A stretch of 64,000 nt of DNA from Martelella limonii (GTDB lineage Bacteria; Pseudomonadota; Alphaproteobacteria; Rhizobiales; Rhizobiaceae), in NCBI RefSeq assembly GCF_013344475.1, contig NZ_JABUOU010000003.1, forward strand, positions 124,001 through 188,000. Reading direction: 5' to 3'. Below the pieces are notes generated by a model. It had not been told where the DNA came from. It ran no database searches and saw only the letters and a list, made by a program, of their open reading frames with translations. How positions within the stretch are numbered: position 1 is the first letter of the stretch; every line of letters begins with the position of its first letter. A program made the translations under genes and the position numbers. Shown piece after piece: positions 52,430 through 60,211 of the stretch.

Positions 52430-54160
52430 ATGCGGAAATTATTCGAAAACGCCGAAAGCGGCAACATCTCCACCCTCAGCCGCGTGCTACCGGTGCTTGT
52501 TTTCCTGGTCGTGACAGTGATCGGGCTCGGCATGTCGTTTTCCATCTACCGCGCATCGGAAGTGGAGAGGCGGGCGAAATTCGAACTGGTCGCCGGCGAT
52601 GCGGCAGACCGTATCGTCAACCGTTTCTATCAGCACATGTCGCTTCTGGAGGCGACCAAGGCGTTCTTCGAGGCAACGGACGGGAATATCGACCGGCCGG
52701 CGTTTCAGACCTATGTGAACGGACTTGATACCGAGGGTCGCTATGACGGTATCCAGGGCATCGGCTTCGCCCGGATGATCTATGCCGGCAACGAGGCGCG
52801 TGCCGAAGACATGATCGGCCGAACCTACGGCGAGACCCGTAAAATCTGGCCCGAGACCGACCAGGATTTCCGCGCGCCGGTCGTCATGCTGGAACCGGAG
52901 AACGATCGCAACAGAGCCGCGATCGGTTTCGACATGTATTCCGATCCCATACGGCGTGAAACAATGGCAAAGGCGTTCGCCACCAACACGCCGCGCGCCA
53001 GCGGACCGGTGGAACTGGTCCAGGAAATCACCGACGACAAACAGGTCGGCTTCCTGCTCTACCTGCCCTTCGCTGCAGAAGGGGGCCCGAATGATACCGA
53101 GGGCAACCTGCCCCTGTCCGGGTTCATCTACGCGCCATTTCGCGCAGGCGACCTGTACCGCGCCGTCATGACCGCCAGCCCGGCCCTGCCCGTGGCGATC
53201 AGCGCCTATGACAAGAATGCGCCGGAAACGCCGCTCTTCAAGTCCGAGACCTACGATGACGCGTTTGCCAAGAGCGCTCTGAGGGTACATCGCGAGGTCG
53301 ACATCGCCGGCAGGACCTGGGTACTGGACATGACGCCCAGCACCGCGTTCGAAAAGGCGCAGTTTGATGTGACGCCCTTCGTCATCGCCTGCGTTGCCCT
53401 TCTGCTTGCCGTGGCGCTGGCGCTCGCGGCGCAATGGCAGATCAAGGCGCTTGCGGCAGCGCGCGAAGTCCAGCGCGTGACAGAAAAGTCCCTTCAGGAA
53501 CGGGAGCTGATGCTTCAGGAGATGAAGCACCGGATCAAGAATTCGATCGCCCGCGTCCTTGCGATCGCCCGCCAGACCGCGCGCCATTCCGAAAGCCTTG
53601 ACCAGTTCGTCGAATCCTATTCCGCCCGCCTTCAGGCCATGTCGACGGCGCAGGATGTGCTGACCCGCTCGCGCTGGCAGCGCGCCGACCTCAAGGAACT
53701 GCTGAACAAGGAACTGGAACAGGTCTTCGGCGACGGCGAATCCCTATACGAAGTCTACGGGCCAAATGCGGAACTCGACGAGAAGGCAACCCAGGCCTTC
53801 AGCCTCACCTTTCACGAGCTTGCCACCAATGCCCTGAAATATGGCGGCATGTCCGGCTCGGGCGGAGGCCTTAAGGTGACGTGGAGCTATGAAGGCACCG
53901 GCGATGCTCGCAAGCTGCGACTGATCTGGGATGAATCCAGCACCGCAAAGATCAGCGAGCCGGAGCGCAAGGGTTTCGGCACGCGCCTGATCGACGCCAA
54001 TATCATCGGCGAATTGCAGGGAACAATCGAACGGCGTTACCAGGAGGACGGCGTCACGATCGAGATCGTGTTCCCGAGCCCTGCCGCGAGCACCAGCACG
54101 CGGCGTTCACGCTGGCGGCGCACGCGGCGTCAACGCCTGGCCGAAAAGCGCGGCCGCTGA
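52430..54160 (+). CDS. CHASE-domain HWE-family sensor histidine kinase, probable PhyR kinase
   Basis: 576 aa. An N-terminal membrane span (LPVLVFLVVTVIGLGMSF) and a second near residue 325 frame a periplasmic CHASE domain (about 60-315, with GFARMIYAG). The cytoplasmic part is an HWE/HisKA_2 kinase: phospho-acceptor H367 in EMKHRIKNSI and N-box HELATNALKYGG. A basic tail follows. HWE kinases phosphorylate PhyR in several alphaproteobacteria, and this gene lies next to the phyR/csbD stress cluster. No EcfG promoter was found directly upstream. Confidence 0.87.
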   Translation: MRKLFENAESGNISTLSRVLPVLVFLVVTVIGLGMSFSIYRASEVERRAKFELVAGDAADRIVNRFYQHMSLLEATKAFFEATDGNIDRPAFQTYVNGLDTEGRYDGIQGIGFARMIYAGNEARAEDMIGRTYGETRKIWPETDQDFRAPVVMLEPENDRNRAAIGFDMYSDPIRRETMAKAFATNTPRASGPVELVQEITDDKQVGFLLYLPFAAEGGPNDTEGNLPLSGFIYAPFRAGDLYRAVMTASPALPVAISAYDKNAPETPLFKSETYDDAFAKSALRVHREVDIAGRTWVLDMTPSTAFEKAQFDVTPFVIACVALLLAVALALAAQWQIKALAAAREVQRVTEKSLQERELMLQEMKHRIKNSIARVLAIARQTARHSESLDQFVESYSARLQAMSTAQDVLTRSRWQRADLKELLNKELEQVFGDGESLYEVYGPNAELDEKATQAFSLTFHELATNALKYGGMSGSGGGLKVTWSYEGTGDARKLRLIWDESSTAKISEPERKGFGTRLIDANIIGELQGTIERRYQEDGVTIEIVFPSPAASTSTRRSRWRRTRRQRLAEKRGR

Positions 54161-54195
54161 GGCGCCGTAGAGATCGATAAATCGGGGGAAGAAGA

Positions 54196-54280
54196 TGGTG
54201 CCCCTTGCCGGAATCGAACCAGCACTCCTCTCGGAACCTGATTTTGAGTCAGGCGCGTCTACCAATTCCGCCAAAGGGGC
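54196..54280 (-). tRNA. tRNA-Leu (anticodon CAA)
   Basis: The minus strand gives a type II tRNA with CCA encoded. The acceptor is GCCCCTT paired with AAGGGGC, the anticodon arm is CCTGA-CTCAAAA-TCAGG (anticodon CAA), a variable arm is present, and the T loop is GGTTCGATTCC. Confidence 0.95.
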
Positions 54281-54457
54281 CCTTGCCTCGTCTCCAAGGC
54301 AGGCTGGCCGAAATATAAGAAGATCGCTCCGGTCGTCAACAACCTTCTCGCAGCGACGGCGAACAAAATGCCGGGCGCGGTCCGATAGTGATGGACATGG
54401 CAGGGCCGAGACAGCATTGTCCGGACCGACGGAAATGCGCCGATAGCCGGGATAGCC

Positions 54458-55039
54458 ATGCTGCGAAGACTCTACAACTGGACAATGTCACTTGCCGGGC
54501 AGCGCAATGCAGAGGGCGTCCTGTTCGGCGTGTCCTTTGCCGAAAGCTCGTTCTTCCCGATCCCGCCCGACGTGCTGATGATCCCGATGGTGATCGCGAG
54601 GCCCGCGCAATGGTTCCGGATTGCGCTGATCTGCACGCTGGGCTCGATCCTCGGCGCCATCGCCGGTTATCTGATCGGCATGTTCCTTTTCGAGCAGGTA
54701 GCCCAGCCGATCCTGTCCTTCTACGGCAAGCAGGATTCCTTCGACAAGGTCGCCGGATGGTACAACAGCTGGGGCGGCTGGGGCGTGCTGTTTGCAGCCA
54801 TCACCCCGTTCCCCTACAAGGTTTTGACAATCTTTTCCGGCGCAACCGGGCTCAATTTCGGCATTTTCCTGCTCGTCAGCATTATTGGCCGCTCGTTCCG
54901 CTTCTTCCTGATCGCCTGGCTTCTGAGCCGCTACGGCGCGCCGATCCGGGATTTCATCGAAAAATACCTCGGCCTTCTTTTCACCCTGTTCGTCATTCTA
55001 CTTGCCGGCGGGTTCTATCTCGTCAAATTCGTGTTCTAG
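54458..55039 (+). CDS. YqaA/DedA-like SNARE-associated membrane protein
   Basis: 193 aa with four to five membrane spans. It has the N-terminal pattern GVSFAESSFFPIPPDVLMIPM and the core ITPFPYKVLTIFSGATGLNFGIFLLVSIIGRSFRF typical of YqaA-type proteins. Related DedA proteins are lipid scramblases. It is followed after 8 bases by dsbB. Confidence 0.87.
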   Translation: MLRRLYNWTMSLAGQRNAEGVLFGVSFAESSFFPIPPDVLMIPMVIARPAQWFRIALICTLGSILGAIAGYLIGMFLFEQVAQPILSFYGKQDSFDKVAGWYNSWGGWGVLFAAITPFPYKVLTIFSGATGLNFGIFLLVSIIGRSFRFFLIAWLLSRYGAPIRDFIEKYLGLLFTLFVILLAGGFYLVKFVF

Positions 55040-55047
55040 GAGATTTC

Positions 55048-55551
55048 ATGAGCGCGCAGTCCCATTCCCGCATCCAGGCCGGACTTGTTGTTTCAACGCT
55101 GGCAATGGCTGTAACCGTCGGTACCGCGCTCGGTTTCCAGCATTTCGGCGGCTATATCCCCTGCCATCTCTGCCTGCTGGAGCGGAACCCCTATTACATC
55201 GGTGTGCCGCTCGGCATTATCGGGCTCCTCACCTCTGCCTTCGGCCTGCCGCGCATCATCGCGCGCCTCGCGCTCATCGCCATTGCCGGACTGATGGTCT
55301 GGGGCATGGTCATGGGCGTCTATCACGCCGGCGTCGAATGGCACTGGTGGGCGGGGCCTTCCGATTGCTCGGGCTCGCTTTCGGGCGTGACGACGGATGC
55401 TGGCAACCTGCTGGGGGACCTGAACCGCGTGACCGGCCCGAAATGCGACGAGGCGGCACTCCGCGTACTCGGCCTTTCCTTCGCCGGATGGAATGTGATT
55501 GCAAGCCTGGTGATCGCGGTGGTCGCGCTCTGGGGCGCGCGCGGCAAATAG
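55048..55551 (+). CDS. dsbB: Disulfide bond formation protein B (DsbB)
   Basis: 167-aa inner-membrane quinone reductase that reoxidises DsbA. Four membrane spans are visible. The first active pair is CHLC (GGYIPCHLCLLERNPYY), and the second periplasmic loop supplies C-S-G and C-D-E cysteines (SDCSG, PKCDEAA). AGGAG precedes ATG 55048, 8 bases after the previous gene, so both are probably translated from one transcript. Confidence 0.9.
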   Translation: MSAQSHSRIQAGLVVSTLAMAVTVGTALGFQHFGGYIPCHLCLLERNPYYIGVPLGIIGLLTSAFGLPRIIARLALIAIAGLMVWGMVMGVYHAGVEWHWWAGPSDCSGSLSGVTTDAGNLLGDLNRVTGPKCDEAALRVLGLSFAGWNVIASLVIAVVALWGARGK

Positions 55552-55558
55552 GCTGGCC

Positions 55559-56551
55559 TCAGGCCGCGCCGATCCGCAGGAAATCGTGGAAATGCACAAT
55601 GCCGACGGGGCGGTTGTCCTCGTCGACGACCATGAGCGCCGAGATATTGTGCTTCTGCAGCAGGCCCATGGCACCCGACACCATCATGGATGACTTCACG
55701 GTCTTTGGGCCGCGGGTCATCACGTCTTCCACGGCAAGCCGGCTCATGTCGCGCGCGAGATTGCGGGCGAGATCGCCATCGGTGATGATGCCGGCAAGCC
55801 GTCCCTCTTCCGTCAGCACGCCGACGCAGCCGAAGCGGCGCTTCGACAGCACCATGATCGCATCCGGCAGGGCCGTGCCTGCGGGCACGAGCGGGACCTC
55901 CTCGCCGACATGCATGATATCGGCGACATGGGACAGGAGCGCGCCGAGCTTGCCGCCCGGGTGATAGATCTTGAAATCGCCGGCCGAAAAGCCGCGCGCT
56001 TCCAGAAGCGCGATCGCCAGAGCATCGCCAAGGGCAAGCTGCATGGTGGTGGAGGTGGTCGGCGCCAGCCCGTGCGGACAGGCTTCTTCCGCCTTCGGAA
56101 GATCGAGAACGATATCGGCGGCAAGGGCAAGGGAAGACTGGCGCCCCGAGGTGAGCGCGATCAGCGGAATGGCAAAGCGGCGGGTATAGGCGACAAGGGC
56201 GGTAAGCTCGCTGCTTTCCCCGCTCCAGGAAAGCGCCACAACGGCGTCCTTCTGGGAGATCATGCCCATGTCGCCGTGATTGGCTTCGGCCGGATGCACG
56301 AAGAATGCAGGGGTTCCTGTGGAGGCGAAGGTGGCCGCTATCTTGGTCCCGACGTGACCGCTCTTGCCCACGCCGGAGACGATCACATGGCCGGATGTCT
56401 GCTGCAGCAGCGCTACGGCCTTTTCGAAAGGCTCGGCAAGCCCGTCTTCAAGGGCGACAGAAAGCGCCTCCAGGCCGCGTCGCTCGAAATCGAGCGTCCT
56501 CAGCGCAGAACGGGCGGCGTCTCCCAAACCATCTTCATTCGCTTCAGTCAT
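55559..56551 (-). CDS. kdsD: KpsF/GutQ-family arabinose-5-phosphate isomerase
   Basis: 330 aa. An N-terminal SIS sugar-isomerase domain (HVIVSGVGKSGHVGTKIAATFASTGT, then LSWSGESSEL) is followed by two CBS domains (about residues 210-330, LPDAIMVLSKRRFGCVGVL). The enzyme makes arabinose 5-phosphate for KDO synthesis and hence lipopolysaccharide. It is convergent with dsbB. Confidence 0.92.
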   Translation of the reverse strand: MTEANEDGLGDAARSALRTLDFERRGLEALSVALEDGLAEPFEKAVALLQQTSGHVIVSGVGKSGHVGTKIAATFASTGTPAFFVHPAEANHGDMGMISQKDAVVALSWSGESSELTALVAYTRRFAIPLIALTSGRQSSLALAADIVLDLPKAEEACPHGLAPTTSTTMQLALGDALAIALLEARGFSAGDFKIYHPGGKLGALLSHVADIMHVGEEVPLVPAGTALPDAIMVLSKRRFGCVGVLTEEGRLAGIITDGDLARNLARDMSRLAVEDVMTRGPKTVKSSMMVSGAMGLLQKHNISALMVVDEDNRPVGIVHFHDFLRIGAA

Positions 56552-56612
56552 GACACGCTGTTAGCGCCTTTGGGGGGCGCAATCAATAGATTTGCGCCCC
56601 TTGCCACGTCGC

Positions 56613-57503
56613 TTACTTCAAGGCCGCGACCAGGGCCTTGAGTTCGTTCTCCACCTTCGGGCGGATATCATCGCGCTTCAGCGCCAGAGCCACATTGGCG
56701 ATGATGAAGCCTTCCTTGGAACCGCAGTCAAAGGTCTGGCCATCAAACTTGTAGCCGTAGAAATCCTGCTCCTTGGCAAGCATCAGCATGCCATCCGTCA
56801 ACTGGATTTCATTGCCGGCGCCGCGGGCGGTCTTGGCCAGAATCGGGAAGATTTCCGGCTGGAGGATATAGCGGCCATTGATGAAGAAGTTCGACGGCGC
56901 GGTGCCCTTGGCAGGCTTTTCAACCATCTCGGTGATCTTGAAGCCGCTGCCGACAGCCTCGCCGACGCCGACGATGCCGTATTTGTGGGCCTGTTCGGGA
57001 TCGCACTCCTCCACGGAGATCACGTTTCCGCCAGCGACCTCGTAGACGTCCATCATGCCCTTGAGGCAAGGCGTCTCCGAATCCATCACCATGTCCGGCA
57101 GGATCAGAGCAAACGGATCATGGCCGACGATCTCGCGCGCACACCAGACCGCGTGGCCGAGGCCATGCGGCTCCTGCTGGCGGGTGAAGGTGGATGTGCC
57201 GGCGGTCGGAAGAAGGCTTGAAAGCAGGCTGAGCTCGGCGTTCTTGTTGCGCGCCTTCAGCGTCGATTCCAGCTCGTACTGAATATCGAAATAGTCTTCG
57301 ATGACGTTCTTGTTGCGCCCCGTGACAAACACGAAATGCTCGATGCCAGCCTCGATCGCCTCATCAACCACATACTGGATGATCGGCTTGTCGACGACGG
57401 GAAGCATTTCCTTCGGCACGACCTTCGTAGCGGGCAGAAAACGCGTGCCAAGCCCGGCGACCGGAAGCACTGCCTTGCGAACCTTATTGTGAGCCAAGCT
57501 CAT
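56613..57503 (-). CDS. galU: UTP-glucose-1-phosphate uridylyltransferase
   Basis: 296-aa GalU. The nucleotide-binding loop [22 protein letters not shown], the [11 protein letters not shown] segment and the catalytic-site [10 protein letters not shown] start are conserved; [20 protein letters not shown] and NEIQLTDGM follow. UDP-glucose feeds exopolysaccharide and LPS synthesis. It is monocistronic in appearance, 61 bases from kdsD. Confidence 0.94.
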   Translation of the reverse strand: MSLAHNKVRKAVLPVAGLGTRFLPATKVVPKEMLPVVDKPIIQYVVDEAIEAGIEHFVFVTGRNKNVIEDYFDIQYELESTLKARNKNAELSLLSSLLPTAGTSTFTRQQEPHGLGHAVWCAREIVGHDPFALILPDMVMDSETPCLKGMMDVYEVAGGNVISVEECDPEQAHKYGIVGVGEAVGSGFKITEMVEKPAKGTAPSNFFINGRYILQPEIFPILAKTARGAGNEIQLTDGMLMLAKEQDFYGYKFDGQTFDCGSKEGFIIANVALALKRDDIRPKVENELKALVAALK

Positions 57504-57613
57504 CTCCCTTCAATCAATGTCCGGCAAATCTACAAACGCTCTGTGTCAGCTATCCGACAGGTCTAGCAAGAAGCACCTGCCAGCGCAATCAAGCTGCCCA
57601 CAGAGGTGGACCA

Positions 57614-57637
57614 AAGTGGCAGGCGGGCCTGCCACTT
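57614..57637. terminator. Hairpin downstream of gltD
   Basis: Perfect 10-base arms AAGTGGCAGG and CCTGCCACTT around CGGG, just after the gltD stop on the minus strand; only a short T run follows. Confidence 0.6.
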
Positions 57638-57646
57638 CAGACGCAA

Positions 57647-59101
57647 TTACCGTGGAAGAAGAGTAGTGCCCATCAGCGCTTCGTCAATAGCGCGGGCGGC
57701 CTGACGGCCCTCGCGAATGGCCCAGACCACCAGCGACTGCCCGCGACGGACATCGCCGGCTGTCCAGAACCGGTCGACCGAGGTCTTGTAGTCGTTTTCG
57801 CTGGCAACCACGTTGACGGATCCGCGGCTATCGGTGTTGAGCGTCAGACGGCCTTCGAGATCGGCAAGCACGCCGCTCTGGAACGGACCGCGGAAGCCGA
57901 TGGCGATGAAGGCGAGATCGGCCTTGATCACGAATTCGGTGCCAGCGATCGGCTTGCGCCTCTCGTCCACATGGCAGCACTTCACGCCCGTGAGAATGCC
58001 GTCCTCGCCAACGAACTCCAGCGTCGCAACCTGGAATTCGCGGACCGCGCCTTCGGCCTGAGACGACGAGGTGCGCATCTTGGTGGCCCAGAACGGCCAG
58101 ACGGCGAGCTTGTCTTCCTTCTCGGGCGGCTGCGGGCGGATATCGAGCTGGGTCACCTTGACGGCGCCCTGGCGGAAGGCCGTACCGACGCAGTCGGAGG
58201 CCGTGTCGCCGCCGCCGACGACGACGACATGCTTGCCGCCGGCAAGGATCGGCTCGGACGGCCAACCGGTGCTGTCGATGTTCTCGCGGCCGACTCGGCG
58301 GTTCTGCTGCACCAGGAAGGGCATCGCATCATAGACGCCGTGCAGCTCGTCGCCGCCGATGCCGGAAGCGCGCGGGGTTTCCGAGCCGCCGCAATAAAGC
58401 ACGGCATCGTAATCCGCCAGAAGCTGATCGACCGTCACATCGACGCCGACATTCACGCCGCAGCGAAAATCGACGCCCTCGCCGCGCATCTGTTCGACCC
58501 GGCGGTCGATGAAGTTCTTCTCCATCTTGAAATCGGGAATGCCGTAGCGCAGCAGACCGCCGGGCTTGGATTCGCGCTCGTAAAGATGCACCTCGTGGCC
58601 GGCGCGGCCAAGCTGCTGGGCCGCCGCCATGCCTGCGGGCCCCGAACCGATGACGGCAACCTTCTTGCCGGTCTTCACCGTGGCCGGCTTGGGCACGATG
58701 TAGCCGAGTTCGTAAGCCTTGTCGGCGATCGCCTGTTCGACAGTCTTGATCGCAACCGGGATATCCTCGAGGTTCAGCGTGCAGGCTTCCTCGCAGGGCG
58801 CCGGGCAGACGCGGCCGGTGAATTCCGGGAAGTTGTTGGTCGAATGCAGGTTCGCAATCGCCTCCTTCCAGTTGCCATTATAGACCAGATCGTTCCAGTC
58901 CGGGATCTGGTTGTGAACCGGACAGCCGGTCGGGCCGTGGCAATAGGGAATGCCGCAATCCATGCAGCGGGCAGCCTGTTTCTGCACCTCAGGGTCCGAC
59001 ATCGGGATGGTGAATTCGCGGAAATGGCGGATGCGATCAGACGCCGGCTGGTACTTCGCCACCTGCCGGTCGATTTCCATGAAACCTGTAACTTTACCCA
59101 T
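57647..59101 (-). CDS. gltD: Glutamate synthase small (beta) subunit
   Basis: 484 aa. Two 4Fe-4S-type cysteine clusters are at the N-terminus (CMDCGIPYCHGPTGCP and CPAPCEEACTLN), then the FAD motif VIGSGPAGMAAAQQL and the NADP motif VVVGGGDTASDC. It oxidises NADPH and supplies electrons to GltB for making glutamate from glutamine and 2-oxoglutarate. The gltB gene lies upstream on the same strand, with a UPF0145 gene and a vapBC pair between. Confidence 0.95.
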   Translation of the reverse strand: MGKVTGFMEIDRQVAKYQPASDRIRHFREFTIPMSDPEVQKQAARCMDCGIPYCHGPTGCPVHNQIPDWNDLVYNGNWKEAIANLHSTNNFPEFTGRVCPAPCEEACTLNLEDIPVAIKTVEQAIADKAYELGYIVPKPATVKTGKKVAVIGSGPAGMAAAQQLGRAGHEVHLYERESKPGGLLRYGIPDFKMEKNFIDRRVEQMRGEGVDFRCGVNVGVDVTVDQLLADYDAVLYCGGSETPRASGIGGDELHGVYDAMPFLVQQNRRVGRENIDSTGWPSEPILAGGKHVVVVGGGDTASDCVGTAFRQGAVKVTQLDIRPQPPEKEDKLAVWPFWATKMRTSSSQAEGAVREFQVATLEFVGEDGILTGVKCCHVDERRKPIAGTEFVIKADLAFIAIGFRGPFQSGVLADLEGRLTLNTDSRGSVNVVASENDYKTSVDRFWTAGDVRRGQSLVVWAIREGRQAARAIDEALMGTTLLPR

Positions 59102-59114
59102 GTTCTTCCCTGAA

Positions 59115-59438
59115 TTACTCGATAACGACCGCAGTGCCGGACACTGATACCATCAGCATCGTTCCACGTTCGGAGGTAATGTTTTCGTAGTCGAGATCGA
59201 CCCCGATGACCGCATTCGCACCAAGCCGCTCTGCCTGGTGCTGCATCTCTTCATAGGCGGTTTCGCGCGCCTCGCGCAGCGAGCTTTCGTATGCCGCCGA
59301 CCGGCCGCCGACAATGTCGCGGATTCCAGCCATGAAATCGCGGAAAATATTGGTCCCGAGAATGGTCTCGCCCGTGACAATGCCCTTATAGGCAACGATC
59401 CGGTGGCCCTCGAGCGTGTTCGTGGTGGTAATCAGCAT
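59115..59438 (-). CDS. UPF0145/YbjQ family protein
   Basis: 107 aa. Conserved YbjQ features are [31 protein letters not shown] and the terminal [13 protein letters not shown]. The structure is a small pentameric beta-rich fold in family members; function is unknown. It lies 13 bases upstream of gltD, so both may share transcription. Confidence 0.88.
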   Translation of the reverse strand: MLITTTNTLEGHRIVAYKGIVTGETILGTNIFRDFMAGIRDIVGGRSAAYESSLREARETAYEEMQHQAERLGANAVIGVDLDYENITSERGTMLMVSVSGTAVVIE

Positions 59439-59475
59439 GACAACACCTCAGTTTCCAAATGCCCGATCGGGCGGC

Positions 59476-59883
59476 TCAATCGTCTTCCAGTTCCCAGTTC
59501 TCGACCTTGAGACCGGGAACCCGCATGAATTCTCTTTCTTTCGCCGTCACCACCACCGCATCGAGCGCGAGTGCGTGAGCGGCGATCAGCATGTCCATCT
59601 GGCCGATCGGACTGCCGACGGCTTCAAGCGCCAGCCGAAGCTCGGCATATTTCAGTTCTGCCGGGCTTTCCCACGGCATGATCTCCAGACTGGCGAGCAG
59701 CGCCTCGACATCCCGCCTGAGCCGCTCAGAGCCCCTTTTCAGATAGCCGAACCTCAGTTCGGCCACCACCATGATGCTGGTACAAAGCGCGCCCGCCTCG
59801 CTCTCCAATATCCTTTCACCAACCGGCCCTGCCGGGAATTTCAGCGCATGCGAGATCGTATTCGTATCCAGCAGATATTTCAT
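59476..59883 (-). CDS. vapC: VapC-type PIN-domain toxin
   Basis: 135-aa PIN nuclease. The catalytic acids are in YLLDTNTISHAL, the E of VVAELRFGYLKRG, and MDMLIAAHAL. The antitoxin gene ends 3 bases before this start. VapC toxins cut RNA, often initiator tRNA, when the antitoxin is degraded. Confidence 0.88.
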   Translation of the reverse strand: MKYLLDTNTISHALKFPAGPVGERILESEAGALCTSIMVVAELRFGYLKRGSERLRRDVEALLASLEIMPWESPAELKYAELRLALEAVGSPIGQMDMLIAAHALALDAVVVTAKEREFMRVPGLKVENWELEDD

Positions 59884-59886
59884 TTT

Positions 59887-60153
59887 TCAGAGATCAACAT
59901 CACGGAGCGGAAGATCCTCGATCTCCGGAAGCCATTCATCCTCCGGTAGCGGCGGCTGGCTCCGCAGCCACTCAATCAGCTCCCGTGGCGTCATCTTCTT
60001 CTTCACCGGCTCGATCGTGATCAGGCCGTTCTGCTCCTGTCTGATGATGACCTCATCGCCCTCCAGTTCGAAATCGCTCGGGATCCGGACGGCGCGGCTG
60101 CGGCCATTCATGAAAATGCGTGACTTCTTTTCCCTGGTGATCCGGTTCGACAT
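59887..60153 (-). CDS. vapB: VapB-type AbrB/SpoVT antitoxin
   Basis: 88 aa with an N-terminal swapped-hairpin DNA-binding domain (SRIFMNGRSRAVRIPSDFELEGDEVII). ATG 60153 has GGAGG 5 bases upstream; an upstream GTG overlaps that site. A 23-base palindrome 17 bases upstream is the probable autoregulatory operator for the vapBC complex. Confidence 0.85.
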   Translation of the reverse strand: MSNRITREKKSRIFMNGRSRAVRIPSDFELEGDEVIIRQEQNGLITIEPVKKKMTPRELIEWLRSQPPLPEDEWLPEIEDLPLRDVDL

Positions 60154-60169
60154 TTCAGCCTCCACACCT

Positions 60170-60192
60170 GTGATATGACAATGTCATATCAC
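60170..60192. promoter_or_regulatory. Palindromic operator upstream of vapB
   Basis: Two perfect 11-base arms (starting GTGATATGACA) around a single central base. Position and symmetry suit autorepression by VapBC. Confidence 0.8.
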
Positions 60193-60211
60193 AGGGCTTG
60201 AGAAGCGACAA

